NCBI RefSeq assembly: GCF_003581585.1
Contig: NZ_QXIR01000016.1
Location: 42,010-106,009 of the forward strand
Source of the DNA: Bacillus salacetis
GTDB lineage: Bacteria > Bacillota > Bacilli > Bacillales > Bacillaceae_B
Length of the DNA: 64,000 nucleotides
Direction: 5' to 3'
The number at the start of each line of letters is the position of its first letter. The first letter of the stretch is position 1. The position numbers and the translations under genes are program-made. Of the stretch, positions 15,202 to 24,037 are shown one piece after another. The notes under the pieces are model-generated. The model made no database searches. It was not told the origin of the DNA and worked only from the letters and a program-made list of their open reading frames with translations.

Positions 15202-16584
15202 ATGGACAGTTTAGCTTTGCTTGCCAATATTGCAGCTTTTCTCATCATTGCAGGCATCCTCTTTTATATGCAGAAAAAACACCTGTCTTTCTCCAAGAGA
15301 GTCTTTGCAGCCTTAGGCTTGGGGATTGTTTTCGGATTTGCCCTGCAGTGGCTGTACAGTCCCGGCGATGAAACCCTGGCACAGTCCATCGATTGGTATA
15401 ACATTGTCGGCATCGGTTATATCAAGCTTTTGCAAATGGTTGTCATGCCTCTTGTCTTTGTATCGATTCTTTCTGCTTTTACCAAGCTTAAGCTCGGGAA
15501 TAACCTGGGGAAAATTGCGGCTCTGATCATTGGGCTCCTGGTCGGGACAACGGCCATTGCAGCGGTCGTCGGTATTGCCGCTGCGCAGGGATTTGGACTT
15601 GAAGCCATTCAAATTGAGCAGGGAGATGCAGAGGCAGCCAGGGGACTCCAGCTGGAAGAGCGTTCAGCCGCGATGGAGGACCAAAGTTATCCGCAGCGGA
15701 TCCTCGAGCTCCTGCCAGCCAATCCATTTCTTGACTTTACAGGGGAGCGCGCCACTTCCACAATTGCCGTAGTGATATTTGCTGCTTTCTTGGGTGTCGC
15801 CTATCTGGGGGTCTACCGTAAAGAACAGGAAACAGCGGAGTTCTTTAAGAAAATCATCGATGCTGTATATGCTGTTATCATGCGCGTGGTGAAATTGGTG
15901 CTCCGTCTTACGCCATATGGTGTCTTTGCCATTATGGCGAAAACGGTCGCGACAAGTGACTTTGACGCGATATTGAAGCTCGGGAAATTTGTGGCTGCAT
16001 CATATGCCGCATTGATTGTTATGCTGGCCATTCACTTGATTCTGCTTACACGGGCCGGATTGAATCCGATCACTTATTTGAAAAAAGCATTCCCGGTCCT
16101 CACCTTTGCTTTTACTTCCCGTTCAAGTGCCGGTACCTTGCCTTTAACGATTAATGCTCAAACAAAACATATGGGAGTGTCCGAAGGGATTGCCAATTTC
16201 TCCGGTTCATTTGGATTATCCATCGGGCAAAATGGCTGTGCAGGTGTCTACCCGGCGATGCTGGCCGTCATGATTGCACCGACAGTGGGCATCAACCCGA
16301 TGACGCCATCGTTTATTTTTACCCTCATCGTTATTGTCGCCATCAGTTCGTTTGGGGTTGCCGGTGTCGGTGGCGGGGCAACCTTTGCCGCAATCCTTGT
16401 GCTCTCAGCCATGGATTTGCCGATTGCGCTTGCGGGTCTGCTGATATCGATCGAGCCGCTGATCGACATGGGGCGGACAGCTGTCAATGTCAGCGGTGCC
16501 ATGACCTCAGGGTTGATTACAAGTAAAGTGACCAAAGAGTTAGATACTGCTGTGTATGATGATCCGAATGCAGTAGAGGGATGA
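15202..16584 (+). CDS. tcyP: L-cystine:sodium/proton symporter TcyP
   Basis: 460-aa membrane carrier of the dicarboxylate/amino acid:cation symporter (DAACS) family. The N-terminal part (FYMQKKHLSFSKRVF, GYIKLLQMVVMPLV) matches TcyP of B. subtilis (about 463 aa). The re-entrant loop signature SRSSAGTLPLTI is near residue 310, and NGCAGVYPAMLAVM follows. Expected role: L-cystine uptake with high affinity for sulfur supply. The start at 15202 has GAGGGAGGGAAGGGA; the frame stays open to 15169 without a better site. No S-box or T-box is visible upstream. Confidence 0.9.
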   Translation: MDSLALLANIAAFLIIAGILFYMQKKHLSFSKRVFAALGLGIVFGFALQWLYSPGDETLAQSIDWYNIVGIGYIKLLQMVVMPLVFVSILSAFTKLKLGNNLGKIAALIIGLLVGTTAIAAVVGIAAAQGFGLEAIQIEQGDAEAARGLQLEERSAAMEDQSYPQRILELLPANPFLDFTGERATSTIAVVIFAAFLGVAYLGVYRKEQETAEFFKKIIDAVYAVIMRVVKLVLRLTPYGVFAIMAKTVATSDFDAILKLGKFVAASYAALIVMLAIHLILLTRAGLNPITYLKKAFPVLTFAFTSRSSAGTLPLTINAQTKHMGVSEGIANFSGSFGLSIGQNGCAGVYPAMLAVMIAPTVGINPMTPSFIFTLIVIVAISSFGVAGVGGGATFAAILVLSAMDLPIALAGLLISIEPLIDMGRTAVNVSGAMTSGLITSKVTKELDTAVYDDPNAVEG

Positions 16585-16594
16585 GGTATCAATG

Positions 16595-16627
16595 AAGACC
16601 TGCCCGGGGCTGCCGGGCGGGTCTTTG
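16595..16627 (+). terminator. Probable terminator after tcyP
   Basis: AAGACCTGCCCGG pairs with CCGGGCGGGTCTT, one wobble pair. The T tail is short (TTTGCTG), so efficiency is uncertain. Confidence 0.65.
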
Positions 16628-16890
16628 CTGCGTTTGAGGGCTTGGCTCCTGTTTATAAAGGCCGGGATGACCAATAGAGGTTCTTATAATACAAAAATCA
16701 GAGAGATGGCTCAGGTGTTCTCATGGCTGCTTCATAAGGCTGAAACCGGAGAGAACCTCAGTGCATGGTGCCTCGTAACACACCCATACAACTGACAATA
16801 CAAATAAAATCACCCCAGCCCCACTCATAATATTGAGTAAGAAAAACCATCTTTCAAGAAGCCGGATTATTGGCATTCACCCCCCCAAAA
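16628..16890. other. Intergenic region without a clear gene
   Basis: Holds no convincing gene. The only candidate is a 35-codon minus-strand frame at 16721-16828 (see findings) with a hydrophobic stretch but no ribosome binding site. Confidence 0.5.
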
Positions 16891-16924
16891 AAATAAAAAA
16901 ACGAAACCCCAAAAGGAGTTTCGT
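16887..16924 (-). terminator. Terminator of the YjcL-like gene
   Basis: On the minus strand ACGAAAC pairs with GTTTCGT, followed by a long T-rich run (the A tract at 16887-16900 on +). Confidence 0.88.
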
Positions 16925-16943
16925 TCATGAAAAGCCAGCATTA

Positions 16944-18146
16944 CTAAAAATAAAAACTGCTGACCCACTCAGCGAGCATGGCACAGGCGACGGCGGCATA
17001 TGTTCCGACGACATTGCCCATGATACCCATCAGCAATCCTACAGGCGCAAGGGAAGGCTGGAATACAGAGGCGACGACCGGTGCTGAGCTTGTACCGCCG
17101 ATATTTCCTTGAGAACCAACCGCCACAAAGAACAAAGGAGCGCGAAGCAACCTTGCAGCAAGGAAAATAATAAAGACGTGAATCGCAAGCCATACGATGC
17201 CCATCAATACATATTGAGGAGCTTCAACAACATAGGCAAGGTCTGCCTTTGCCCCGATGGTAGCCAGCAGGATATAAATCCCCGCGTAACCAACTTTGCT
17301 GGCTCCGTAGTTTTCCAATTTGCTTACTTTGGTGAAGGAAAGCAGGATTCCGACAGCCGAGATGATCATGATGGTCCAGGTGCCGGCAGAAAGGACTGAA
17401 GTTTCAGGCAGTGTTTCTGCGAAAATCCGGACTACGTATGCCACACCGAATCCAAGACCGAGAATGGCCGCCAGCTGCGGCACATCGATTGGACGGGAGT
17501 TTTTACGCTGCAGCTCGCCCATATCTTCGTTCACTTTTTGGATGATGGAATTGTCCGCTTTATTCCATTTGTTGAATTTATGCTGGAAGCTCGCAAGGAA
17601 AATCATGATACCCATCCAGCCGTAACCGACTACCGTGTCTACGACAATGATCGGAGACAGGACAAAATCCGGTGTGCCTGTCGCTTCTATAAGGGCCGCC
17701 ATGTTGGCACTTCCGCCGATCCAGCTTCCGGCAAGTGCAGCGACTCCGGTCCATGCTTCCTCAGGAAGGAAGGGCTGGAAAATGGCCAGGGCAATAGGTC
17801 CGCCGATGATGACGCCGACTGTCCCGGCCAGGAACATCATAATTGCTTTGGGCCCCAGCTTGAGCGTTGCCGGCACATTTGCCGAAAGCAGCAGCAAAAG
17901 CAGTCCCACTGGCAATATGTAAGTGGACACAAAGCTGTATAAGTCAGAGCTGTCCGGAATAATGCCGACCGTAGTCGAAAGCATTGGGATGAAATACGTC
18001 CATATCAAAGGAGGAGCATAATGAAAAAACTTTTGCAGAAAAGGATTTTTCGATTCTCCTAAGACGAAAATCAGGCCGACCACGGCTGCCAGATATGCAA
18101 AGATGGCCATGGGGTCCTGAATCAATGGTGTAGAGAAAAATACCAT
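16944..18146 (-). CDS. yjcL: DUF819 membrane protein, YjcL-like
   Basis: 400-aa polytopic membrane protein with about 10-11 hydrophobic segments. The family signature GSWIGGSANMAALIEATG is in the middle and GNIGGTSSAPVVASVF near the C terminus, as in B. subtilis YjcL. The two glycine-rich repeats resemble those of inverted-repeat secondary transporters, so a transport role is likely, but the substrate is not known. The start at 18146 follows AGGAGGTAACAAGA. A cre-like site lies about 43 bases upstream of the start. Confidence 0.88.
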   Translation of the reverse strand: MVFFSTPLIQDPMAIFAYLAAVVGLIFVLGESKNPFLQKFFHYAPPLIWTYFIPMLSTTVGIIPDSSDLYSFVSTYILPVGLLLLLLSANVPATLKLGPKAIMMFLAGTVGVIIGGPIALAIFQPFLPEEAWTGVAALAGSWIGGSANMAALIEATGTPDFVLSPIIVVDTVVGYGWMGIMIFLASFQHKFNKWNKADNSIIQKVNEDMGELQRKNSRPIDVPQLAAILGLGFGVAYVVRIFAETLPETSVLSAGTWTIMIISAVGILLSFTKVSKLENYGASKVGYAGIYILLATIGAKADLAYVVEAPQYVLMGIVWLAIHVFIIFLAARLLRAPLFFVAVGSQGNIGGTSSAPVVASVFQPSLAPVGLLMGIMGNVVGTYAAVACAMLAEWVSSFYF

Positions 18147-18188
18147 TCTTGTTACCTCCTATTCTTTAAGTACGATGCCATCATAACA

Positions 18189-18202
18189 TGGAAGCGCTTA
18201 AA
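18189..18202. promoter_or_regulatory. Possible cre (CcpA) site
   Basis: TGGAAGCGCTTAAA resembles the catabolite response element (TGWAARCGYTWNCW) with the GCGC centre intact and mismatches at the edges. It lies upstream of the YjcL-like gene, so carbon catabolite control is plausible. Confidence 0.4.
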
Positions 18203-18361
18203 CCAATTGAATTTTAAAAAGGAGAAATAATCCGAAGATTGTTTTATTTGAAAAGCTTTAAAGCAGCCAAGTTCCGAATGACATAAAATTGACATGAAAA
18301 AAGAGCAGGATTCTTTTGGGTAATGCCGAATTCAGATTGGTAAAGGATAGGTGATTAGGAA

Positions 18362-18949
18362 ATGACGGTAATATATATGGTCAGGCATGCACATTCCGTC
18401 TTTAACCTGGAAGAGGAAGAGACAAGAAGTTTATCGGTCCGGGGAATGGCTGATGCAGAACGGGTGAAGGAAGTCCTTATGAAAGAGAAAATCGATGCGA
18501 TTTACTCCAGTTCATATACACGGGCCATCCAAACCGTTCAGCCCCTGGCAGATGGTCTCCGCCTGAATATCCAGGCAGATGAGCGTTTCCGGGAAAGGGA
18601 CCTGGCAGCAAAGGATTTTGTTCTGGAAGATCCCGAGCACGCCATGCAGAGAGTGTTTGCCGAACCGGATCACACTTTTCCAGGCGGCGAAAGCAACAAT
18701 GAGGTGAAGGCAAGAGGGACTGCTGCTTTGAAGGAGATACTGATGAAGCATAAGGGTAAGAATGTTGCTGTCGGTATCCATGGACACGCCATGACCATTA
18801 TCATGGGTGCATTTGATCCTGCTTATGGTTCTCTTGAGTTTTGGCGGGGAACGACGAAACCGGACATATATAAGCTGAACTTTGAAGGGGAAAAGCTTGT
18901 GGATGTCAGCCGGTTGTGGGAAGCCTCCCTTTTGGAAGAAAGGGTATGA
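18362..18949 (+). CDS. Histidine phosphatase family protein
   Basis: 195-aa member of the phosphoglycerate mutase-like family. The catalytic RHAHS is at residues 8-12, the arginine pocket is in YSSSYTRAIQT, ERDLAA follows, and the second catalytic His is in GIHGHAM. The usual substrates are small phosphoesters, so the physiological substrate is open. The start has AGGTGATTAGGA. It overlaps the NUDIX gene by four bases (ATGA), so they form a two-gene operon. Confidence 0.88.
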   Translation: MTVIYMVRHAHSVFNLEEEETRSLSVRGMADAERVKEVLMKEKIDAIYSSSYTRAIQTVQPLADGLRLNIQADERFRERDLAAKDFVLEDPEHAMQRVFAEPDHTFPGGESNNEVKARGTAALKEILMKHKGKNVAVGIHGHAMTIIMGAFDPAYGSLEFWRGTTKPDIYKLNFEGEKLVDVSRLWEASLLEERV

Positions 18950-19452
18950 GCAGGACAGTGAAGGTACAGTGGGGAAGCGGCCGCGTGGAATTGACTTGGA
19001 GTGATGCCGCGCAACTCCCTCCGCTTGAAAAGATCACCAGTGTGCATGGCTGCTGTTTTCATCAGGGCAAAGTCCTGCTTGTGAATATTAAGGGCAGGGG
19101 ATTTAACTTTCCAGGTGGTCATGTTGAAGGAGGGGAGACCCCGGAGCAAGCGTTTCACCGGGAAGTGCTTGAAGAAGGATGGGTTAAAGGGAGGGTCCGC
19201 CATGTTGGCATGATCAAGGTCAGCCACAGGAACAACCCTCAATTTGATCCCAAAGGAAAGTACCCATTGATTGGGTACCAGGTTTTTTACCGGATGGATA
19301 TTGAAGAGATGCTGCCATTTCAAAGGAACAATGAGTCGTCATGCCGGATTTGGGCAGAACCTTCCGAGGTCCCGTATGTAATCAATGACCATGAATTAGC
19401 GTTGGAAGCGTTGAATGAAGCGGTAAAAGGTGGTTTAAATACCGTAATTTAA
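18946..19452 (+). CDS. NUDIX hydrolase
   Basis: 168 aa. The Nudix box reads GGHVEGGETPEQAFHREVLE followed by EG, which fits Gx5Ex7REUxEEGU closely. NUDIX enzymes hydrolyse nucleoside diphosphates linked to another group; the target here is unknown. The start at 18946 overlaps the stop of the phosphatase gene, so coupled translation is likely. Its last 18 bases overlap, on the other strand, the end of a 52-codon gene. Confidence 0.88.
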   Translation: MSRTVKVQWGSGRVELTWSDAAQLPPLEKITSVHGCCFHQGKVLLVNIKGRGFNFPGGHVEGGETPEQAFHREVLEEGWVKGRVRHVGMIKVSHRNNPQFDPKGKYPLIGYQVFYRMDIEEMLPFQRNNESSCRIWAEPSEVPYVINDHELALEALNEAVKGGLNTVI

Positions 19453-19593
19453 TACAAGCAGCAAGACACAAGTGATCATTGTTATTCCAATCATCATGTA
19501 TAGGAAATCGACCAAGTTATCAAGCATGGCTGTCTTTTGTTTCTCGCGCCGGTAGCCTTTTGGTGCGCGGCGGGAAGGTTTTGCAGAGCGCAT
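19435..19593 (-). CDS. Small membrane protein, 52 aa, unknown
   Basis: The ATG at 19593 is preceded by AAGGGGGAATACCA, a near-ideal ribosome binding site. The peptide has a very basic N terminus (RSAKPSRRAPKGYRREKQK) and one hydrophobic helix (VDFLYMMIGITMITCVLLLV), then ends NYGI and stop. A single-pass membrane peptide with the basic part in the cytoplasm is the simplest reading. It converges on and overlaps the NUDIX gene by 18 bp. I do not recognise a named family. Confidence 0.75.
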   Translation of the reverse strand: MRSAKPSRRAPKGYRREKQKTAMLDNLVDFLYMMIGITMITCVLLLVLNYGI

Positions 19594-19690
19594 TGGTATT
19601 CCCCCTTAATGTCTTCTTTTATTATTACACAAGGTTCGACAAAAAGGCGCAAAATCCTTCCTGATCATGAAAAAATAACCATAATTATAA

Positions 19691-19718
19691 AGAAAAACGC
19701 CCGTATAAACGGACGTTT
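19691..19718 (-). terminator. Terminator of the CBS gene
   Basis: On the minus strand AAACGTCCGT pairs with ACGGGCGTTT, then TTTCTTT. Confidence 0.85.
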
Positions 19719-19724
19719 CCCTGA

Positions 19725-20144
19725 TTATTGAAGGTGATTTCGTTCGGAAATCTGGGTTAGTGCAGCCCCTGCCTTCTCATCAGACTGCTGCTGTACTGCC
19801 AAGTCACCAAGTGCAAGCATACCGACCAGGTTTCCATTTTCGACAACCGGAAGGCGGCGTACTTGGTGCTGGGACATTAAAGCTGCGGCTTCTTCGACCG
19901 AAGCTTCAGGAGAAACGGTGACGACACGGCCTGACATAACACTTTGAATTGTACCAGCTTGGTTGTTATGGGATAGCCCTCTGACAACAAGGTCACGGTC
20001 CGTTACCATGCCAACCACTTGTCCATTCTGCATGACCGGTAAAGCCCCTACACCTAAAGAACTCATTTTGCCTGCAGCAGATTGGTAAGTATCCTGTGCT
20101 GAACACGCCTCAACATCAGCTGTCATAACGTCACGTACTCTCAT
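19725..20144 (-). CDS. CBS-domain pair protein, YhcV-like
   Basis: 139 aa made of two CBS motifs: VRDVMTADVEACSAQDTYQS at the start and SVMSGRVVTVSPEASVEEAA in the middle, each followed by LPV and a D-L strand. Such stand-alone Bateman modules usually bind adenosine nucleotides and act as energy or stress sensors. The start follows CAAGGGGGAATCAGA. Closest in form to B. subtilis YhcV. Monocistronic. Confidence 0.88.
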   Translation of the reverse strand: MRVRDVMTADVEACSAQDTYQSAAGKMSSLGVGALPVMQNGQVVGMVTDRDLVVRGLSHNNQAGTIQSVMSGRVVTVSPEASVEEAAALMSQHQVRRLPVVENGNLVGMLALGDLAVQQQSDEKAGAALTQISERNHLQ

Positions 20145-20240
20145 TCTGATTCCCCCTTGTAAGTAGTGGACAGTACATAGATAGTATGGGAAATCGATGC
20201 TGCTTTATTCTGCCTTTCGCCTTCTAATTCCATCCAGCAG

Positions 20241-20768
20241 TTATACTTGATAAGGATAGGATTCGTCAGAAGGAGCATTTTTTTGAAGGATGAGAACAAC
20301 CAATGGAAATACCAGAATCGCGGAAAAGATGAAAGTAAGGATCAATGCTAAAGACAAGGGAGTGATTTGTTTCCGGTAATCATCCTGATGGTCATTGATG
20401 AACGCTTTGGATTGCTCATTCCCAATAACCATATCGTTTTCCAGCAGGGCATCCTGGTCAAGGCTGTAGTAGAAAATTTCCTGCTTATTGAAATGAAAAA
20501 TGGTGTCGCGGTCGATTTGATACCTAACAAAGACCACTTTTACTTTCTGCTCTTCGATATCTTCTTCATTAATGGCAACATCCATTGTAAGGTCCGCAAA
20601 GTCTTTTACGTGGACAGATCCCTTCTGATAGTAGGGGTCGATTGCTTCAAGTTTTTCATTGATGCTGTCAATGATAGGATCTTTTGCAGAAGCCGGGGCA
20701 AAAGTAAAAGCCAGAGAAAATGCAAGTAAGGGTAGTGTAAAACACACAAAGACCAAAATTTTTTTCAA
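20241..20768 (-). CDS. Exported membrane-anchored protein, unknown
   Basis: 175 aa. Signal peptide (MKKILVFVCFTLPLLAFSLA ... ASAK), an extracytoplasmic domain of about 105 residues, then one C-terminal membrane helix (LALILTFIFSAILVFPLVVL) and a short tail. The start is TTG at 20768 with GGGAGGCGGTTTC. No family recognised. It stands alone between the CBS gene and the broken LysM-CAP gene, on the same strand. Confidence 0.72.
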   Translation of the reverse strand: MKKILVFVCFTLPLLAFSLAFTFAPASAKDPIIDSINEKLEAIDPYYQKGSVHVKDFADLTMDVAINEEDIEEQKVKVVFVRYQIDRDTIFHFNKQEIFYYSLDQDALLENDMVIGNEQSKAFINDHQDDYRKQITPLSLALILTFIFSAILVFPLVVLILQKNAPSDESYPYQV

Positions 20769-20823
20769 GAAACCGCCTCCCTAAGCGTTTGTACATGTAT
20801 ATGCCCGGGAGGAAAGAGTTAGG

Positions 20824-20859
20824 ACAAAAACAGCAGAGCCGTCGTGATGACAGCTCTGC
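20824..20859 (-). terminator. Terminator of the LysM-CAP locus
   Basis: On the minus strand GCAGAGCTGTC pairs with GACGGCTCTGC around ATCAC, followed by TGTTTTTGT. Confidence 0.88.
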
Positions 20860-20875
20860 AGTGGAATCCATCTCC

Positions 20876-21490
20876 TTATTTTTGGATGAACATCTGTGTC
20901 CAGTAGGCCCCATAGGAGCCGCCTTTGACATATCCCACTCCGATATGGGTGTAATTCGGAGTCAGGATGTTCTTTCGGTGGCCAGGGCTGTCCATCCAGG
21001 CCTGAACGACAGCCTGTGCGCTTGGCTGTCCTGCTGCGATGTTTTCAGCAGCGGAACGGTAGTTGATGTTAAAGTTTTTCATATGGTAAAGGGAGATCCA
21101 TACGTTGGGCTCGTATGTGAAAAGTATCCTTTATCTCTCATGTCTGCTGACTTGTATCGTGCTACTCTTGAAAGCTGCCAATCGGCACGAAGAGGAGACA
21201 GGCCTTTTTTGGCACGTTCCTGATTCGTCAGCCTGATGACTTCACCTTCGACCCCTTTTACAACGTCTTTATTAGGGATTGAGATTTTTTGCCCTGGATA
21301 AATCAGGTCTGGGTTCGGAATCTGTGTATTGGCATTGATGATTTCAGAAAGCCCGATTTGATACCTTTTGGAAATTTTCCAAAGCGTATCTCCTTTTTTG
21401 ACATAGTACACATCAGCGGCGTGAGTAAGAGTCGGAAGAAATAACCCAAAAGCTAAGGACAACGTGACAACAATTGAAAGGATTTTTCAT
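20876..21490 (-). pseudogene. LysM-CAP secreted protein, frameshifted
   Basis: Reading from 21490: ATG and five A, a signal peptide (ILSIVVTLSLAFGLFLP ... THAA), one LysM domain (VYYVKKGDTLWKISKRYQIG), then a CAP/SCP domain (LTNQERAKKGLSPL, GYFSHTSPTYGSPF, RSAAENIAAGQ, DSPGHRKNIL, HIGVGY). Two frame breaks interrupt it: the A run just after the ATG is one base too long or two too short, and one base is missing near 21083, between GSPFT and MKNFNINY. Putting a G back there gives TMMKNFNINY. It would be a wall-bound protein of the YkwD/SafA type. Both breaks could be real or could be sequencing errors. Its terminator is intact. Confidence 0.8.
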
Positions 21491-21913
21491 GGTACTTAGG
21501 ATGTCTTATACATGATTTTTTATGTAAGTTTTTTTGTAAAAAAATGTTTCTGTTTGACAGAAAAATGATATGGATGAGTTAGCAGCGGATTAGGAAGTGC
21601 CAACGGGTATAAAGATGAGAGGACGGAAAAGCCGTTAAGTACATTAAGTAATGAAGACTGCTGGAACGCTGGAACGGAACTCCGGCCAGGCGGCTAACCG
21701 AGTGTCCCCCCGGCTCGGCCAGGGGAATATCTGGAGCGGAAAGCATCGGGCACTTGCGGAACATATCAAAAAGTTAAAAAATTTTCAAAATAAGGTTAAA
21801 AGGAAAATTAAGTGGTAATATAAAATGGACTTATGAAATTCGGAAAAAAGTGAAACCATATGTGGATTCATTCGTATTACGGGAAGAGACAATTTTATGA
21901 GAGGGTGTGCACA
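21491..21913. other. Intergenic region with a GC-rich, structured-looking stretch
   Basis: No gene is supported. At about 21655-21745 the base composition becomes GC-rich and short complementary blocks occur (CCGAG/CTCGG, GGCC/GGCC, CTCC/GGAG). I could not match it to a riboswitch class I know. Confidence 0.4.
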
Positions 21914-22063
21914 GTGACAAATGAGAATGAACGGTTGAAGAAAGTCGTTACCAAGCTCTCGAAAGTCGGCGTCAATATTACAAAGACCAAATCCAGGATG
22001 GAAGTTTTTCAAGCGCTGAAGACCCTGCAGCCTTTACCGAAAACATTGTCACATGATTCATAA
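21914..22063 (+). CDS. Small conserved-looking protein, 49 aa
   Basis: The GTG start at 21914 follows GAGAGGGTGTGCACA; the frame is open from 21860 but nothing upstream has a better site. The product (NENERLKKVVTKLSKVGVNI, then TKTKSRMEVFQALKTLQPLP) is basic, soluble and mostly helical. The sequence looks constrained, but I cannot name it. It sits 71 bases ahead of the next small gene on the same strand. Confidence 0.55.
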   Translation: MTNENERLKKVVTKLSKVGVNITKTKSRMEVFQALKTLQPLPKTLSHDS

Positions 22064-22134
22064 AAATGAAATATGGGACAGACATAATCATTCCTTTCCT
22101 TCGATATAATTTAGTAGAAAGGGGAGGGGATAGT

Positions 22135-22419
22135 ATGCCTGAATCCATGTTCGACGTAGAAACGCTTATAGCGATCAGACGCAGGGCCGATGAACTTTCC
22201 TATCAATGCATGAACAGGAAGCTGGCCAATGATCCGCAGGAGCTGAAGATGGCTTTGGATAACATATGCCGGGCACTTGGAACCTTTGCAGAAGTGGAAA
22301 TCCACAGGATTAGAAATGAAAACATCGCTTATGACCCGCAGTCTTATATTAAAGGAAGGCTGGCTTTCGCTTACAAGGCGATGAAAACGGTTCCCCGAGA
22401 TGACTCGCATACAGCCTGA
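22135..22419 (+). CDS. Small soluble protein, 94 aa, unknown
   Basis: The start at 22135 has a strong GGGGAGGGGATAGT site; the frame extends to 22066 without one. The protein is helical (ETLIAIRRRADELSYQ, DNICRALGTFAEVEIHRI) with no membrane segment. A TATAAT at 22105 could be its -10. It ends in a terminator. No family recognised. Confidence 0.65.
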   Translation: MPESMFDVETLIAIRRRADELSYQCMNRKLANDPQELKMALDNICRALGTFAEVEIHRIRNENIAYDPQSYIKGRLAFAYKAMKTVPRDDSHTA

Positions 22420-22424
22420 CCCGC

Positions 22425-22452
22425 ATCTAACATCTTGTTAGGTGTTTTTTTT
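22425..22452 (+). terminator. Terminator after 94-aa gene
   Basis: ATCTAAC pairs with GTTAGGT around ATCTT, followed by a G and eight T. Confidence 0.85.
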
Positions 22453-22508
22453 CGGCGTGGAAGTGGTATGAATAAGAGTAGCAGTAGTGAAAAGTTAGGG
22501 GTTGAAGG

Positions 22509-23429
22509 ATGATGAACCGATATAGCAATGCTCTACTTATTTATAATGGAAAAGCAGGCCAGGAGGATATGGATTCCACACTGGGGGACTGCATAGGTGA
22601 ACTGACATCATGCTGTGATGAATTGACATTGTACGGAACAAAAAGCAAGTCAGATGCAGAGCGGATATGCAGGGAAAAAGGCGGAAACTATGAGCTCGTC
22701 ATCATCCTTGGCGGTGATGGGACCGTCCATGAATGTGTGAATGGTTTAGCCGGACTCCCGGTGAGGCCGAAGACGGCGATCCTGCCGGCTGGGACCTGTA
22801 ATGACTTCAGCCGTTCCTTAATGATTCCGCAGAATATTAAACAGGCAGCAAGGCTGATTAAATATGGGAGGACCGAAGAAATCGATATCGTGAGGGAAAA
22901 TGATCGTTATTTCTCAAATTTCTGGGGAATCGGGATCATTGCTGACGCATCCCAAAATGTCAATGAAGCGGTTAAAGGGGTATTCGGAAAGATAAGCTAT
23001 TATCTCAGTGCATTCCAGACATTGCAGGAAGCTGAAACCTTTACCTTCAAAGCTGATATAGATGGCAAGTCGGTAGAGGAAAAAGCCGTCATGGTATTCG
23101 TAGCGAATGGCAGGTTCATCGGCACAAGCGAACTGCCACTCCCTCCGCAGAAATATAACGATGGTGTAGTGGATATCTTCATCATAAAAGAAGCTGGATT
23201 CAAGCTTTTAAAAGAAGTGCTTGCTGCCAAAGGGACGGGCAAGCTTAATGAAAAAAGCGGGGAAATCCTTCACTTTCAGGCTAAGAATGCTTCAATTGAG
23301 ACAACTCCCGTCCAGAGCACCGACATGGATGGAGAAGTATATACAGATACCCCGGTACAAATGGATGTGCTTAACCGCCATATCCCGTTTATCGTCGGTG
23401 AGGAAGAAAGAAAAGAAGCAGCAGAGTAG
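22509..23429 (+). CDS. Lipid kinase, diacylglycerol kinase catalytic family (BmrU/YegS type)
   Basis: 306 aa. The nucleotide-binding glycine loop is ILGGDGTVHECVNGL near residues 72-86, LPAGTCNDFSRSL follows at about 96-108, and the C-terminal beta domain carries DMDGE. The family phosphorylates diacylglycerol or related lipids at the membrane. It resembles B. subtilis BmrU more than DgkB in length. The start is ATG 22509 or 22512 after GTTGAAGG. Confidence 0.87.
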   Translation: MMNRYSNALLIYNGKAGQEDMDSTLGDCIGELTSCCDELTLYGTKSKSDAERICREKGGNYELVIILGGDGTVHECVNGLAGLPVRPKTAILPAGTCNDFSRSLMIPQNIKQAARLIKYGRTEEIDIVRENDRYFSNFWGIGIIADASQNVNEAVKGVFGKISYYLSAFQTLQEAETFTFKADIDGKSVEEKAVMVFVANGRFIGTSELPLPPQKYNDGVVDIFIIKEAGFKLLKEVLAAKGTGKLNEKSGEILHFQAKNASIETTPVQSTDMDGEVYTDTPVQMDVLNRHIPFIVGEEERKEAAE

Positions 23430-24037
23430 CTTTGCCAATAGCAGTTCGATTCAGTGGCGGACAAACTGGTTTCAAGCCCTGGATCAAGCTGCTTTTTTTG
23501 TTTGGTACATTCTCTGGATAAAATTCTCATTGTGTAAACTATGCTGCTTTACTTATGATATCCGGGTGTTTTCTGTAATAACCCGGTTAATTACAGCAGA
23601 AAAGAGGTGCTCTTTCATTTCGGGATTATACTTTGGAATAGAGGAGGAAATCCGGCACTTAAGATTTTCCCGAGAGCAACAATTATTGTGCAAGCACTTT
23701 GTTAAGTAAAATATGCTGCACTTTAATCAACTCAAATACTGATTCTGAAAATCTTAGAAACATTCAAAGAAGGGCTGATAGATTTCCTCGTCGAAGGAAC
23801 AGGCTCCGTTATGCAGGGGTCTGATAGGTATGATAGCAGCAGTTTGAGCATGGCCGGCCATTATAAAGAAGCAGCAGGCAGATTGCCCTTTCAGGCATGA
23901 TAATCTATAGCAAATATTGTCTGATGATGGTAAACTGATGTAGCGGTTAATTCGTAGTACATAGGAGAAGAAGAGATCGCAGAAATTATCCAATACACTA
24001 ATGAAGAATGCTAGAATAAGTAAAAGGAGATCATCAA
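23430..24037. other. Intergenic region with degenerate MITE
   Basis: About 600 bp without a gene between the lipid kinase and the PopT-like gene. It holds MITE copy F and nothing else I can support. Confidence 0.6.
23526..23690 (-). mobile_element. MITE-like element, copy F (degenerate, inverted)
   Basis: In inverse orientation: TGTAAACTATGCTGCTTTAC (right terminal repeat), GCAGAAAAGAGGTGCTCTTT in the middle, and AATCCGGCACTTAAGATTTT then CCGAGAGCAACAAT (left part). Heavily diverged; the outer ends cannot be set exactly. Confidence 0.55.
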
